Shown: piece by piece, positions 21,043 to 32,759 of the stretch
How the letters are laid out: each line of letters opens with the position of its first letter
How positions within the stretch are numbered: position 1 is the stretch's first letter
NCBI RefSeq assembly: GCF_020509005.1
Contig: NC_063016.1
Span: forward strand, 682,001 to 746,000
Direction: 5' to 3'
Length of the DNA: 64,000 bases
Origin: Fulvia fulva
Lineage: Eukaryota > Ascomycota > Dothideomycetes > Mycosphaerellales > Mycosphaerellaceae
Notes under the pieces: generated by a model
What the model saw: the letters and a program-made list of their open reading frames with translations, nothing else
Databases searched by the model: none
What the model was told of the DNA's origin: nothing
Program-made: the position numbers and the translations under genes

Positions 21043-23382
21043 TTGGAGCAGTCTTCGAGCTCGAGCGCGCTTGTAGCTCCAGTGACACAGACGTTCGGGT
21101 TGGTATGGAGAATTCGCGCAAGGTAAACCGGATGTGATTGGGTTCGGAGAATAGGTATGGACTCAGGAAATGGAAGTGTGGTGCTCACATTCGCTTGTTA
21201 GAGTCGGATCCTGCTGCACTTCCACTATCTCCTACATCCGAAAGCTCAACAGAGCGCCACAAAGAGCTTCCAGAAGAAGTTGCGACCTGCATGTTTGGTA
21301 ATTGTTAGTAAGCGTCATTGCGTCATAGCCTCGGTCTCGGTCTAGCAAGCACGGTGCGAGTAATCAAGTGTAGACAAGCAACATTTAGCAGATTTGTGAG
21401 GCGCGACAGTACGGTGCTGATGTTGGACGCGACGCTCTTCAACGGAACCGTCGTCTGTGGCGGTATCAGGCCTGTTGACCATCCAGGTGACGCTTGTCTT
21501 GTAAAGACACTTTCTGCCAAAGGGACTCCGGTCCTCGTCTTGGTATCGCTGTGATCTTGTCGTCGTGATCGTCGTCTTTTGTACCTGCTGTTTGGTCGAC
21601 TCGTGCGAGCGATAGGTAGCAGCCGCCAGCGCGACTATTGATTCACGAACAAGCTTGCTTTGCCAATCCTGAGCATTTCGTTGCACTATAGGTGTTGGCT
21701 CGTGTTCTCGCACCCACTCAGTCCTTGCTTCGCTTCCTGGCACTGTGCATCGAGTGCAGGCCAGGGATATGTGTGGTAGCTTTCCCAATCGTTGCCGGTG
21801 TCATTCGAGTCCAAGCCGATGATCGTTCTGATCCAATGAAGCAAGTTCTGAAAAGTCTCTAGAGCAAGTAGGATTTTGAGTGCTATCGTCCCGAATACGG
21901 TGCCATGACTGTGTTCACAGTGCGTTGTGCTGCGTGCGACGACTACGTGGGAATTGTTAGTGTTATCACTTTCAATGATACCCTACCACGGAAGTGCAGT
22001 CGCCGTTTTGCTAGGAAGCCTCGCAATGCTGTCTAACGGATCTTCATTATGTCGCGCGACAATGTTCATACTGCACAGCTCGATGTTCGATCCGAACGAG
22101 CCACAGATGGTACATGTTGATGCAGACCAATGATCGCACACGTCGTGGGTGCCTGTGACTTCATTACACACTCGTCAATGGTATGACATGTAATCCGAAC
22201 ACCAGGACTGTTGCCATGCTTTACGGTGGACAGAACATGTAAGGTCGCGGCAGGTACAAAGCATGCGTGGAACAGTCTGCCTTGGTTCAGTCGCGTGCAC
22301 TGACCAGGAACCGGCACCGTGGAACCAACGGCCGAGATAACCCAGCATCTAATCTGATCGGGAGATTCAGGCGATCTTGCGATGAATGCAGCTCTTTGAA
22401 TACAGAGCAAAGATTGACAGATGAATTAGACACGCAGCCATGAGTGCTGTAGCGAATCACCGCCCAGTGAGATAAGCCGGAGATGTTTCCTTGTATGCAG
22501 ATAATACTTCAACACCGGCAGCAGCTTCGGAATCAGTTCGAGAGTGACATGTCCGATCACGGCCACTTTGGGAGTAATGTTGGCCCACGGCGCACCGCAG
22601 AGCAGGTCGGTTCGTGATTCTTGTGAGATGCATGTACAGAGTGCTCGCTCAGTAGAGCTACACCGAGGAAAAGAATGTGCTGAAGATTCAATGTTGTTCT
22701 GCAGCAGTGCATGTGAAGAACGATGACGCGCCGGTGCAGCCGCTCTGGGATTCAGACTGGGAAGAAGAATCCGGCCTCGGCAGCTGCATGGTTCGATGGA
22801 GGCCAGCCGAAGTAAAGTGGTGAAATGCTGCTTGCAGCTTGACATGTAAGTCTCCACTCTCCTGAGATAGTTGACACTTCCACTGAACACCATCAATCAA
22901 CGATACTGCGACGACCTGCAAAGCACTGCGACCGACGCGCACGATCCTCGACCTTGCAATTGTTTGCTCCATCGCCCGTCCTTTGTTCGGTGGCGTACTT
23001 GCGCCCGTCATATTCGGCACAGAGTTATCAGATCCGATATCGATTCTGCTTGGTGAGTGCCCGCCCACATTCCCGCACGCACGCAACTGCACTCCTACAC
23101 TGCAATGGAGTGAGAGGAGACGGACCGCGCAAGACACTGTTGCTTACTCGCCGTCGCCTACAATGCGTCTCCACGGCTGCATTCAACAAGAGTAGGAGGT
23201 AACGCGGCAATTCCATTCGGGCACTATCGTGTCTTTCGAGTTCCGCACTCATGTCGATCTGTCCCCTTCTATTACACACACGTTCGACCTCAGCTGTCCT
23301 CACATTACCAATGATCTGACAATTCCTTAGAATGCACAGTCCCACCCAGTAACACTCCATCCTCCTCTAATAACCCGTCGAC
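21043..23382. other. 2.3-kb intergenic region, no confident gene
   Basis: A minus-strand frame at 21342-21788 and others at 22426-23137 are open, but they show no recognised sequence and no splice pattern that joins them. The region contains the divergent promoters of the genes at 21042 (minus) and 23383 (plus). The bases before 23383 are CT-rich, as in a fungal leader. Confidence 0.45.
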
Positions 23383-25542
23383 ATGTCGACACTACAAAAG
23401 ACCGGCGCGAGACGTCACTCGTTCTCGTCGTTCGGCGTACGCCACGAAAAGCACACCAACATACCATACAGCGCCACGAGCCACCCTGACAACCCGATAC
23501 CCATAGAGCCGCTACGGAGCAACGATATGAGCCTACCCATCGATGCGCAAATCAAGTTGAGCAACCTCAGTGCCATGGCAAAGGCAGGTCCCCGGTCGAG
23601 CGGCGATAGCATCGCTGGATATAGCGACGATACCAACACCAGCGACTCCGATGCGCCCTCCACCCCACCGACAGAGGCTACAGACGTTGGCGACGTGCCC
23701 GTCGACAGGATGAAGCAACTCACGCTTGAACAACCTGCGAAGCCAACACGAAAGAGGCGAGCCAGCACAACATATGCATCCAACGCCGATGACATTAGAA
23801 GACTCATTGGATCGGGCGGAGGCACCAAGTTCTTCCAGAAGTACTGCTGTGGTGAGGGATGTTGCATGATCGAGTCGCTACCGCTACATACCGACGAGGC
23901 AACCTTCGCACCCATCATCACACCCAGCACCGACGCCTACCGATTTCTGAACCTCGATCTTCGATCACTATCGCTGGACACAGAACTTACCAAAATCGTC
24001 GGGCTACCCGAACAAAAGATATCCTTTGGCATGGTCAGAAGACAGTCCATCCGTGAGAAGTTCCCACGGGAGGCGATGCACAAGCACGATGCTGCCGAGG
24101 TGCAAGCATACCCGCCGGAGTACATGAAGCCACACCCTCCATACAACATTTTCAATGCGCCACTGTATGCTGCTCGTGAACTTACAAAGCCGGGCGCAGA
24201 AAAGCGGACCTACCACTTCGACATCGACGTCACCGACTATCCCGAGGAAGGCGGCGTGGACTTCAAGGTCGGTGGCGCCGTTGGCGTGTGCCCGCCAAAT
24301 GATCCTGCCGTGGTCGACGACATTATGGAACAGCTCGGTATTCCTCGATTCTCGCGCGACAGAGCTATCCGATTGCACACCACTGGAGGACGCTGGCCGA
24401 CCATTTGGGGCGATGAGGGAGCCAGAGAACTCGTCACAACGCGAAGAGAGATCCTCACATGGACGGTCGATATCTCATCGACAGCTCCCACCAAGCCTCT
24501 CTTGAGACTCTTGGCGGAATATGCTGGCGATCCTAACGAGAAGAAAATCCTCGAGTACATGTGCAGTGCACAAGGTCAGGCGACGTTCTGCGACCTACGG
24601 ACTGGTCCACACATTACCCTCCAGCAACTACTTCATGCATTCCCCTCGTCTAAGCCGCCGCTTGAGACGTTGTGCTGTGCCTTGACACAGTTGATGCCAC
24701 GCTTCTACTCACTTTCAAACGACCCGCATGTGTCTTCTGCTAGGGAAGGACTTGCCGGCCGACGATTGATCGAGGTTGCGGTCACAGTTCACGAGACTGA
24801 TAACTTCAAGGACAATGTGCGATCTGGTGTCGGATCTGGTTTCCTCGAGCGCCTCGCCAAGAGATTCATCGAAGCCGACGAGAAAGGCCAGAAAGAAGCC
24901 GAAGCCAACGGTTTCTGTCTACGACCTGGTGTCGCCGGCAGAAGACTCAACCTTCATGTCCCTATGTTCCGAGGCTTGATGGCAAACCCGCTATCGAAGG
25001 AGTTCATCAGCGACGGCCCAATGGTTCTGATCGGCGCCGGTGTGGGCATGGCGCCCTTCCGAGGCTTCATCTTAAACCGCCTGAAGAATGCCAATTGCGC
25101 CAACAAGATCTGGCTCATTCAGGGTATTCGCGACAGCATGCTGGACGAGATCTATCGCGGCGAGTTAGGCGACCACGAACAAGACATCAAAAAGGTGGTA
25201 CAGTCCCGAGCACCCTTGCCTCCTGTTGCCGAAGACGAGGCTGGCGTGGTGGAAAACTCCGACGAAGATGTACCATCCCTCGTGAAAGACCCGAAGAAGC
25301 AGGACAAGGTCGCGAAGTACGTTCAGGACGAAGTTCGACACCAAGCAGACATAGTATGGTTTGTCATCAACTCCATCGATGGACGCATCTTCGTCTGTGG
25401 CTCTAGTAAAGGCATGGGCGAAGGTGTCGAGGAGGCGCTTATGGACGTCGCCATGGACAAGGGTAACCTCGACCACGAGACTGCCAAGCAGTTCTGGGAG
25501 AGCAAGAAGTCAGCTGGGCAATATATCGCCGAGACGTGGTAA
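23383..25542 (+). CDS. Flavodoxin-less diflavin-reductase-like FAD/NADPH oxidoreductase
   Basis: A single exon of 719 aa. The first 150 residues are Ser/Pro-rich and end in a conserved-looking cluster FFQKYCCGEGCC (about 150-160). From about 240 the protein matches the FAD-binding and NADP-binding halves of the cytochrome P450 reductase / sulfite reductase / methionine synthase reductase fold. It has PYNIFNAPLYAARELT, the FAD motif RFYSLSNDP (about 440), GAGVGMAPFRGF (NADPH/FAD, about 551), then SIDGRIFVCGSSKGMGEGVE and a C-terminal aromatic W. The N-terminal FMN-binding flavodoxin domain of those enzymes is absent. It could pass electrons from NADPH to a separate acceptor, but the partner is unknown. 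Residues about 590-660 hold an acidic insert. The substrate is not predictable from sequence. Confidence 0.8.
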   Translation: MSTLQKTGARRHSFSSFGVRHEKHTNIPYSATSHPDNPIPIEPLRSNDMSLPIDAQIKLSNLSAMAKAGPRSSGDSIAGYSDDTNTSDSDAPSTPPTEATDVGDVPVDRMKQLTLEQPAKPTRKRRASTTYASNADDIRRLIGSGGGTKFFQKYCCGEGCCMIESLPLHTDEATFAPIITPSTDAYRFLNLDLRSLSLDTELTKIVGLPEQKISFGMVRRQSIREKFPREAMHKHDAAEVQAYPPEYMKPHPPYNIFNAPLYAARELTKPGAEKRTYHFDIDVTDYPEEGGVDFKVGGAVGVCPPNDPAVVDDIMEQLGIPRFSRDRAIRLHTTGGRWPTIWGDEGARELVTTRREILTWTVDISSTAPTKPLLRLLAEYAGDPNEKKILEYMCSAQGQATFCDLRTGPHITLQQLLHAFPSSKPPLETLCCALTQLMPRFYSLSNDPHVSSAREGLAGRRLIEVAVTVHETDNFKDNVRSGVGSGFLERLAKRFIEADEKGQKEAEANGFCLRPGVAGRRLNLHVPMFRGLMANPLSKEFISDGPMVLIGAGVGMAPFRGFILNRLKNANCANKIWLIQGIRDSMLDEIYRGELGDHEQDIKKVVQSRAPLPPVAEDEAGVVENSDEDVPSLVKDPKKQDKVAKYVQDEVRHQADIVWFVINSIDGRIFVCGSSKGMGEGVEEALMDVAMDKGNLDHETAKQFWESKKSAGQYIAETW

Positions 25543-26278
25543 GTGCTCTCGAGGCAGGTTTTGCTATTTGTTGATTGTATTCTTCTGCTGGCGACGACTG
25601 CACAGATCATTTGGCGGCAACGCAACTAGTTTTTGGGTTCGGCGCAAGACTGCACATGGCATGGTGCAAACTGGGAGGCAAACCGGTTGATTCAACAGCG
25701 GATAACCATTGATAGCGTTCGCGCGAGCAGGTCAGAAGATCTATTCCAAGTCATTTTTACATACTTCAGAACACGACTTGGACATGAAATAGCGATGAAC
25801 ATCGCTTCGTGGATTTATATCTTTTCGGTCAGGACATTCATTCTCGCCCTGTTGAACACATCCATTTCACCTCCTGTGCTGAACGTTTGATGTGAAAACG
25901 ACGTGACATGAGATTGGTTGCTTGGCTCTCGGATACTCATACCCAGGCGAAGAGGCACACGCATTGACTAGCGTCATTATGATCATGCACGTGTGCTACC
26001 ACGTATCACATTCACAGTCACGGTAGCAAGCCGAGCAAGCAAGCAAGGGCACGAAGGACTCGCAATGTGCCATAGCACGGTTTTCAGTGATCAATGCCTC
26101 TAAACTCTCTGACCAGCAGAGTCAATCACTGCTCACTAAACACGCATTGAAACCAACCAAAACCTGTCTATAGATACCAGGCGCCTCAGCCCCCAGACAG
26201 GGAAGGTTAACACAACCTCTGACGACACCCCACCACACCCAAGCCTCCAGTCCACAACAACCACCCACCCTGAAAATC
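25543..26278. other. Intergenic spacer, no gene seen
   Basis: 736 bp. AGCAAGCAAGCAAG-like short repeats occur near 26030. Otherwise nothing is recognised beyond the 3' UTR of the reductase and the leader of the next gene. Confidence 0.4.
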
Positions 26279-26788
26279 ATGACCGACGAAATCTCCCACG
26301 ACCATTACCACGAGCGCGGGGATTCCTGCCCGGGCTTGGAGAAGATTGAATGCAACCACACCCACACGCCCCTCCAAACCTCCGAAAACATCGAAGCACA
26401 CCTGAAAGATCTCGATGCTCGAGTCCAAGCGCTTCTGAAGGAAGTCCAGGTCGCGCATGTGAGTGCGTCCGCCGCTCTCAACGTCGCTGTGAACTTGCGG
26501 GACACGGGGGATGAGAGTGATGGGGAGACTGTGAGGCTACTGAAGAAAGAGGGTCAGAGGTTGGATGAGGAGACGGAGAGGTTCGGGAATGTGTATAAAG
26601 CGTTGGTGGAGGAAAGTCTAGAGATTAGGGGGAGGGTTGATATGGGGGATCCGAGCGTTATGAGGCATATTAATGTAGAGGAGGATATGGTGGGGGTGTT
26701 GAGGGTTAGGCTTGAGGAGTTGGAGTTGGAGGTGGGGAGGGTTGGGGGTGTTGTGGCGGGGTTGATGGTGTTTGTGAAGGATGGGTGA
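26279..26788 (+). CDS. Hypothetical small coiled-coil protein
   Basis: A single exon of 169 aa from an ATG at 26279. The first 35 residues are His/Cys-containing (HDHYHERGDSCPG, ECNHTHT). The rest is largely helical, with heptad-like spacing (LKDLDARVQALLKEVQVAHV, VLRVRLEELELEVGRVGGVV). No catalytic motif is visible. Codon use changes strikingly to G-rich in the last two thirds (many GGG/GAG), unlike neighbours. The antisense frame is also long, but it has no better content. I cannot assign a family; real coding status is likely but unproven. Confidence 0.6.
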   Translation: MTDEISHDHYHERGDSCPGLEKIECNHTHTPLQTSENIEAHLKDLDARVQALLKEVQVAHVSASAALNVAVNLRDTGDESDGETVRLLKKEGQRLDEETERFGNVYKALVEESLEIRGRVDMGDPSVMRHINVEEDMVGVLRVRLEELELEVGRVGGVVAGLMVFVKDG

Positions 26789-27036
26789 TGTGGATGCGGG
26801 AGTGAGGGGCGTTTGGTTTTGCGAGATTGGTTTGGTATATTTGGTCTTCGACCATCTCTCTCGCGATGTGGGAGGATGCTGGGTCATGCATCAGCGGTTG
26901 CTCGCGTGGGTGCATTGATGCGATCTCGTTCTCGGAGAAGCCCCAAGCGACATCCGACTCCTTTGCTCTATGATCCTCAAGCAATTTGATGCCCTGTCCA
27001 GCAGGCGCCTGGCATGTGTACCCAAAGTCCTGTGCT

Positions 27037-27996
27037 TCATCCAATAGGTTGCTGCTGCGGCCTATCATTCTCCGCGCTCAACTCTGCCATCAGTCCACCC
27101 TTGTCCCTCTCCTTCTCATCCTCTTCTAGCTGCGCCTTGACAAGCTTGTCCAGCATCTTTGCCTTCTCCACTGCCATATTCGTGCAAGTCAAAATGCTCA
27201 GACCATCCACAGGTGTGCCGCCTAACTTTGCAATCTGGCAGACCTCGCCGAAGCGGTTGACGCTGATGATGATTTCGCCTTCTCTGCACTGCTCTTCCAG
27301 TAAGGTGGCATCATGTATCATGACCTCGCCACCTTCGTAGTACGATGTTGTGATGCAGAAGGGCTGATGCTGCATCTGGAGCTTGACTGGTTCTCGTTCT
27401 CGTAGTCCGTAGACTGTGACTTCTTCGCCATGGATCTCGTGGTCCGGTCTGCGGAAGTGCATCAATGCGGCTATCAGCGCGATGCAGCAGACGTCTACGA
27501 TGTTTCCATCGTGGTCGAGGACGTGGATGTCGGCGCGGATGTGCCAGCACTTGGAGCCTGCGATGATGCACAAGCTCTCCGTGTCGAGGGCACCAGATCG
27601 TCGGATCGTCTTCTCCAGGATACGCGAGAGCAGGACCTCAGTCTGGTCTTGTCTGCGATATCAGTCAGTCCATCCACGACCTACCTTGATACCGTGTATT
27701 GTCTTCACCTACCGGCCTACTTCGAATGCTGGACTGGCGATGGGACTGAGTTCGGTGGAGATGATGAAGACGCCGTCGAACTTCCGGTCTGGGTAGGGGG
27801 TCACAACCTCGGCGGAGATGTTGACCATTACTCTCGTCTTGCCCACCCGCACATCTGCGACGCCGTATTCCTCGCCAAACGCCAGCTGCACGTCGCGGAA
27901 CTGGTCGAAAGCACGTCCATCCAGTCGCACATTCTCGCGCAGCGCCGCGAGCAGGAACTCGCGCTCGTTGTTGGATGGATCTGCTTCGCGTGGCAT
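27037..27996 (-). CDS. RRP45: Exosome complex subunit Rrp45 (PH-domain ring)
   Basis: Exons 27996-27713 and 27652-27037 give 299 aa; the 60-nt intron begins GTAGGT and ends TATCGCAG. The N-terminus REFLLAALRENVRLDGRAFDQFR is the signature start of the RNase PH-like exosome ring subunits. It continues with GVADVRVGKTRVMVNISAEVV, FIISTELSPIASPAFEVGR and LDHDGNIVDVCCIALIAAL. Length and the extended tail fit Rrp45 (human PM/Scl-75) rather than Rrp42 or Rrp43. Together with Rrp41-type partners it builds the catalytically inactive ring that feeds RNA to Rrp44/Rrp6 in nucleus and cytoplasm. The gene is convergent with the coiled-coil gene ending at 26788. Confidence 0.9.
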
Positions 27997-28831
27997 TGTG
28001 GCTGATGTGCTACCGTGTCGACATGGCAGTCTTGTCTCCAAGGCATGGCATTGAAGCTTTCTTCCACGATGGCGACGCTGATTTCTGCTGACTAAGACCG
28101 CGCGCTTAGCCTTCCTCGATCGCTCCTTCTCTTCCTCAAACACCCCTCCTGTCTTGTCAAGCAAACTGCTGCAAGTATTGCCCGAGCACGCTCCCGTGCC
28201 GAGCTTATCAGGCGTCTTATACGTGCGAACAACCACGACGCTTGCTTGCTAGCTTGCAACGTGGGCCGCCACTGCGTTTCCAATGCCTGACGATCACTGC
28301 ACACAGCTTCATGACCATCACAGACCGCGCGTGTCGGCAGTCGTCTTCACTGTCCAGTGTGGGAGCACTACGCTGATGGCTCTTCCCACATGACGAGACT
28401 TGCAAGCGCTACTCGTCGACGATACAGCAGGCATCTTCTTGGAGAATCCACCACGATCGAGAACGACGCTGCCTTGACTCGCGTCATGCGATCGCCTGTA
28501 CTTTCCGCTCTATCTTTCTCCCAAACTCGCACCAGGCACGAGTCAAGGCAGGCAATGCTATGGACTACTGCGTGCCAGATGACGCAGGTCCGGAAGTTTA
28601 TGCACCTCTCCTCGTGCCTTGCCGTCTTGTAGTAGTCTCTGCCGTGTGTGGCAAGGCCTACACGGCGATGCTTGACTCTGCATAGAGTACAGGTAGAAGT
28701 GCTGGAGCGAGAGCTCCCTCGTATGCTTCGTAACTGAAGGCTCGCCAAACTGCTAATTTCCCTACTTGCACTTCAGCATTATAGTACAAGCCAGGCGTGT
28801 TCGAGCTTGGGTCGAAATACGGTCTAGCGAC
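27997..28831. other. Divergent spacer between RRP45 and the CFEM receptor gene
   Basis: 835 bp without an assignable gene; it must contain both promoters. Small ORFs on both strands are unremarkable. Confidence 0.4.
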
Positions 28832-30925
28832 ATGAGGCTTTGTTTTCTTAACTCTATCCCATTCACTTTACTGCGATCTGCAAACATTCTCTGTGCCAAA
28901 GAGGTGGTACCTTTGGCCGCAGTGCAGCATCCACACGGCGTAGTCAACCCGAGGCAGGCAGAGAACGTGTCACCCTGCCTGGTAAGCACGAGGTAGTTCA
29001 ACTACACTAGATGGACTCACGCTAATACGAATTCCAGACGCAATGCTTCCTCAAAGTGTTCCCACAATTCGACTGTCCAGATTTGACAAAGTGTATATGC
29101 ACAAACAACCCACTTCAAGATGCACTAGCCGCCTGTGCAATCGAGTCGAAATGCTCGATCGAAGACTTGCTTGCCAGCAAGAAAGTCCAGGCTAGCATGT
29201 GCGGAGAGCCTGTCAGGAATCGTTCCACGACCTTCTTCGTCACCGCAACAGTACTCTTCGTACTAGCCATCACCTGTGCAATCATCAGAGCCGTGAGTCG
29301 AGGCCGGTCTTTTGGCGGCGCTGGTTATGGGTGGGACGACTGCACGCTCTTCATATGCTGCCTACCAATGATCGGTCTGACCGTCTGCGGCTACATGGAG
29401 GCGCACTATGGGTTGGGACGAGACACATGGGACCTTTCCATCGATGCAATCGAGAAGTGTCTAATGGTGAGGAAATACGAGACTGTCGCATTCTGAATGT
29501 GCTTGCTAACCGCTTCATATCATACAGCTCTTCTACGTCGGCAACACCTTCTATGCACCAGTTGTATTCGGCACGAAGATCGCGTTCGTCTTGCTATACA
29601 TGCGCATCTGGAACGACAGCGTCGGCTTCCGGCGCATATGCTATGTCACTCTAGCGCTTCTCATAATCGCGCTGATCGGCTTCGAATTCTCGACTATCTT
29701 CCTGTGTACGCCGATTGACTACACGTGGAAAGCCATCCGAGGCAAGCAAGGACATTGCATCCACCGGCAAGTCCAGCTATACACTAGCTCCTCGACTAAC
29801 ATTGCTCTGGACCTGATTGTGCTGCTTCTTCCGCTCCCGAAGATTCTTGGCCTGAAGATGAATTCAAGGAGGAAAATTGGTCTTTTGCTTACGTTCGTGG
29901 TCGGTTTTGCTACCACCGCTGCCAGCGCAACACAGCTGTACTTCCTGGTCACGAAGCTCAGCGATACGCAGAATCCCACCTGGGACTTTTTCGACATCGG
30001 ACTTTGGCGCATCACCGAGATGTACCTATCGATCATCTGCTGTTGCATGCCTATGATGGCTGGGCTAGGGATGCGCGGCTGGAAGAGGGTGTCCAGCTGG
30101 TCCAGCATACCATCATCCGTCCACTACTTCTTGGAGAAGAGTTTCGGGAGCAGCAGCAGCAAGAGCAAGACAGGGAACACGAGCACTGCAAGAAGTGGTA
30201 GCATAAGCGCAGGTCTTGACGATGGCCGCTGGCGCCAACTATCAGCTCAGGAAACAGGACTCGGCGTTGTCGACGTCAAGCGACCTGCGTATGCGCAGCT
30301 ACAGACATCGAAGGGGTATCTGCAGGTCGCTGACCGGAAGAGGGAAATTGCAGCCGCGAAGATACAGGAGAACGCGATGCTGGATAGGGAATCCTTTGCT
30401 GAGCGCGATTTCCAGCAACAACAACCCGATCATCTCATCAAACCCGCCATGATGCGAAGCGGATCCGACAAGTCTGATTCTTGGTTTAAGGGAAGCAGAA
30501 CCAGAGCGCCTCGACCACCACAGCTGCGGAACTTACGAACGACAATGACCTCACTGTCGCCACCATTGTCGCCGACGAACGAAGATCCACCAGAGATCCA
30601 ACGCCAGAAAGTCTCACCCAAGTCATGGTACCCTCCCGAATCGCGCACGAGCAGCGACGATTCAGACACCTTGCAGACATCACCTAGCGAGGATACTGGG
30701 TCATGCAGTGAAGCAGATGCGTCCCGTAAGCGATGGTCGCCTCCGGACAGTGGCATGGAGCGGCCGCCAGCAATGCGACAAACGAGCTATCCCCTTCGCT
30801 CAAACGGCATGTCGGGCGCGTTCGACACAGACTACGAATTGCCGATGCAAGGACAGCGCAGGCTGTACGAGCGAAGAGCTCTGCCTGGTATACCGGCCAA
30901 AGCGATGGCGAGGCTGGGGATATGA
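28832..30925 (+). CDS. Pth11-like seven-TM receptor with N-terminal CFEM domain
   Basis: Exons 28832-28981, 29038-29466 and 29528-30925 give 658 aa; introns are 56 and 61 nt. After a short signal-like N-terminus, eight cysteines follow the CFEM order (SPCLTQC, FDCPDLTKCIC, AACAIESKC, ASMC) at about residues 49-110. The domain is completed only by splicing exon 1 to exon 2. Seven hydrophobic helices follow (for example TTFFVTATVLFVLAITCAII, CYVTLALLIIALIGFEFSTI, IGLLLTFVVGFATTAASATQ). They match the fungal integral-membrane family of Magnaporthe PTH11, including the conserved Trp in YGWDDCTLF. The C-terminal 270 residues are a disordered cytosolic tail rich in Ser and Pro. Such receptors are linked to surface sensing and pathogenic development; the ligand is unknown. 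Confidence 0.9.
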
Positions 30926-31346
30926 GATATGTGAGATAGATAGTATGAAGTTATGTATGGATGTGTTAACCACGATTTGTGTTTAGGGTGTTTTTAAGGG
31001 AAGTGATAGAACTGCTTTTGAGTGGGTAATCAAGGGCCCAGGACATCGCTCCATGTCGTCACTCACAAGTCTATGCTAAGGATATGTTGATCCTGAGGAG
31101 CAATATGCAATCGCATCTGAACATGTGAGATATGGCAAACACCTTGAGACAACCCACTGCCAAGCATACAGCTACAGCTCCACCTGCTTGGAAGCGATAT
31201 GCGCTAAGAAGATCTACGTTCCACAACGCGCAAGCGGACGCCTCGGCATCCTCAGCGGGATGAGGCGCTCTTCCCCATCCCAAAAAATGGCTCTCCTGTC
31301 TTCCTGTTGCATTGTGAAGCACAGGGTATGACAACTTGCTGTCAAG
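30926..31346. other. Intergenic spacer
   Basis: 421 bp containing the receptor 3' UTR and the promoter of the CAP10 gene. Nothing else is seen. Confidence 0.4.
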
Positions 31347-32759
31347 ATGGACTCGCTATTGCCATGGCAGAAGGAGTCGAAAGTGCCATCGAAGAAATGG
31401 ATTTATCTGGTTGTCGCAGTTTTGGCGGTCGGACTCATGGTCCTCGGCATGAGAAGTGGCCCACCACTTGGACCTGCGAGTTTCACAGGCGATGAAGAGT
31501 CTACCAAGACGAAGAACAAGGACGCCGGTGGCGATGCAAGACCGACCACTACTCCTCTAACGACGAAGCCTACGAACGCCTCACTGCCCATCGATCTCGA
31601 TGGCTTCCTATTTGACTCGTTGAGCATTGGTCAATGCAAGGAGGAATTCCCCAAGCTGTTCCACGACATCGGTCAACGCGTGGCATACTGGCATGGAAAG
31701 CAACATACGATCTCGTCAGAGGACACAGATGTTTCATGGCGCAACCACGAGTCTAAGGATGGCGGTGGAGGAGCAATGCGTTTGCTCATACACAACAATG
31801 AGCTGCGGATCTTGCAGAGCACAAAAGACAACATGGGCCACATGGGAATGCGGCCGCGCTCGATTGCAGTCTTGGGTCTCATGCAGCGAGCTATCGACAG
31901 TGCCATTGCAGCGGGAGAGCAGTTACCAACCATTGAATTCGCTACATGTGTTGAAGATATATGCAATGGTGCACCAGCAGGCAGCATGAAGTCGTTCTGG
32001 GCCTTTGCGTCAAAGCACTCGGACGAAGATCACAAGAAACGCTGGCTTATGCCGAACTACGACTTCTGGTTTGATCATGGTTCTGGATCATGGAAGGATG
32101 CAAGGAGGAGGGCCATTCAGCGCGACTCGCCATTTGCGAGCAAGATACCGAAGATTGTCTGGCGTGGAAATACTGGTTTCAATTCCATCCGACCTGCTTT
32201 GCTCGAGGCGACAGCAGGCAAGGACTGGGCAGATATGAAGAATGTGGACTGGTCTGCTGAGAGCCAGGTGAACCGAATCCATCAAGACACGTACTGCAAC
32301 TATGCCATGACCATCAACACCGAAGGCATCACCTACTCTGGACGCCTAAAGTACCTACTCAATTGCAACTCCCTGACCTTTGCTCACGACATGGAATGGA
32401 TCACGTACTGGTACCACCTGCTTGAAGCGGAAGGCGAGCATCAGAACTACGTCCAAGTCTCTCGCGACTGGCATGATCTTGAGGAGAAAGTTCTCTATTA
32501 TCTTGGTCACCCGGACGAAGCCGAGAAGGTCATCAACAACAGCGTATCCACCTTTCGCAGCAAATACTTGACGCGCGCCGCGGAATCATGCTACACGAGA
32601 CATCTCATCGAAAGCTACGCCTCTGTTGCGTATACACCTGAGATCTACAAGTCTGAGAAGGAAGGGAGTGTCAGCAGGCTTCGTGGTGTTCCATTTGAGC
32701 AGTACATGTCGGACTTCAAGGACTTCAATGAAGAGGACTTGAAGGATGGAGAAGATTGA
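31347..32759 (+). CDS. CAP10-domain glycosyltransferase (GT90-like), type II membrane protein
   Basis: A single exon of 470 aa. A short basic cytosolic N-terminus precedes one TM at about 19-36 (WIYLVVAVLAVGLMVLG) and a Thr-rich stem, the layout of a Golgi glycosyltransferase. The catalytic part shows KIPKIVWRGNTGFNSIRPALLEA (about 270), the CAP10 donor-site block, then NTEGITYSGRLKYLLNCNS and ITYWYHLLEAEGEHQNYVQV. These match the CAP10/POGLUT (KDELC) superfamily. In Cryptococcus, Cap10/Cap59-group proteins act in capsule polysaccharide xylosylation or related steps. In plant-associated ascomycetes the substrate is mostly unknown. The ATG at 31347 is the obvious start because the TM segment lies directly after it. 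Confidence 0.88.
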   Translation: MDSLLPWQKESKVPSKKWIYLVVAVLAVGLMVLGMRSGPPLGPASFTGDEESTKTKNKDAGGDARPTTTPLTTKPTNASLPIDLDGFLFDSLSIGQCKEEFPKLFHDIGQRVAYWHGKQHTISSEDTDVSWRNHESKDGGGGAMRLLIHNNELRILQSTKDNMGHMGMRPRSIAVLGLMQRAIDSAIAAGEQLPTIEFATCVEDICNGAPAGSMKSFWAFASKHSDEDHKKRWLMPNYDFWFDHGSGSWKDARRRAIQRDSPFASKIPKIVWRGNTGFNSIRPALLEATAGKDWADMKNVDWSAESQVNRIHQDTYCNYAMTINTEGITYSGRLKYLLNCNSLTFAHDMEWITYWYHLLEAEGEHQNYVQVSRDWHDLEEKVLYYLGHPDEAEKVINNSVSTFRSKYLTRAAESCYTRHLIESYASVAYTPEIYKSEKEGSVSRLRGVPFEQYMSDFKDFNEEDLKDGED

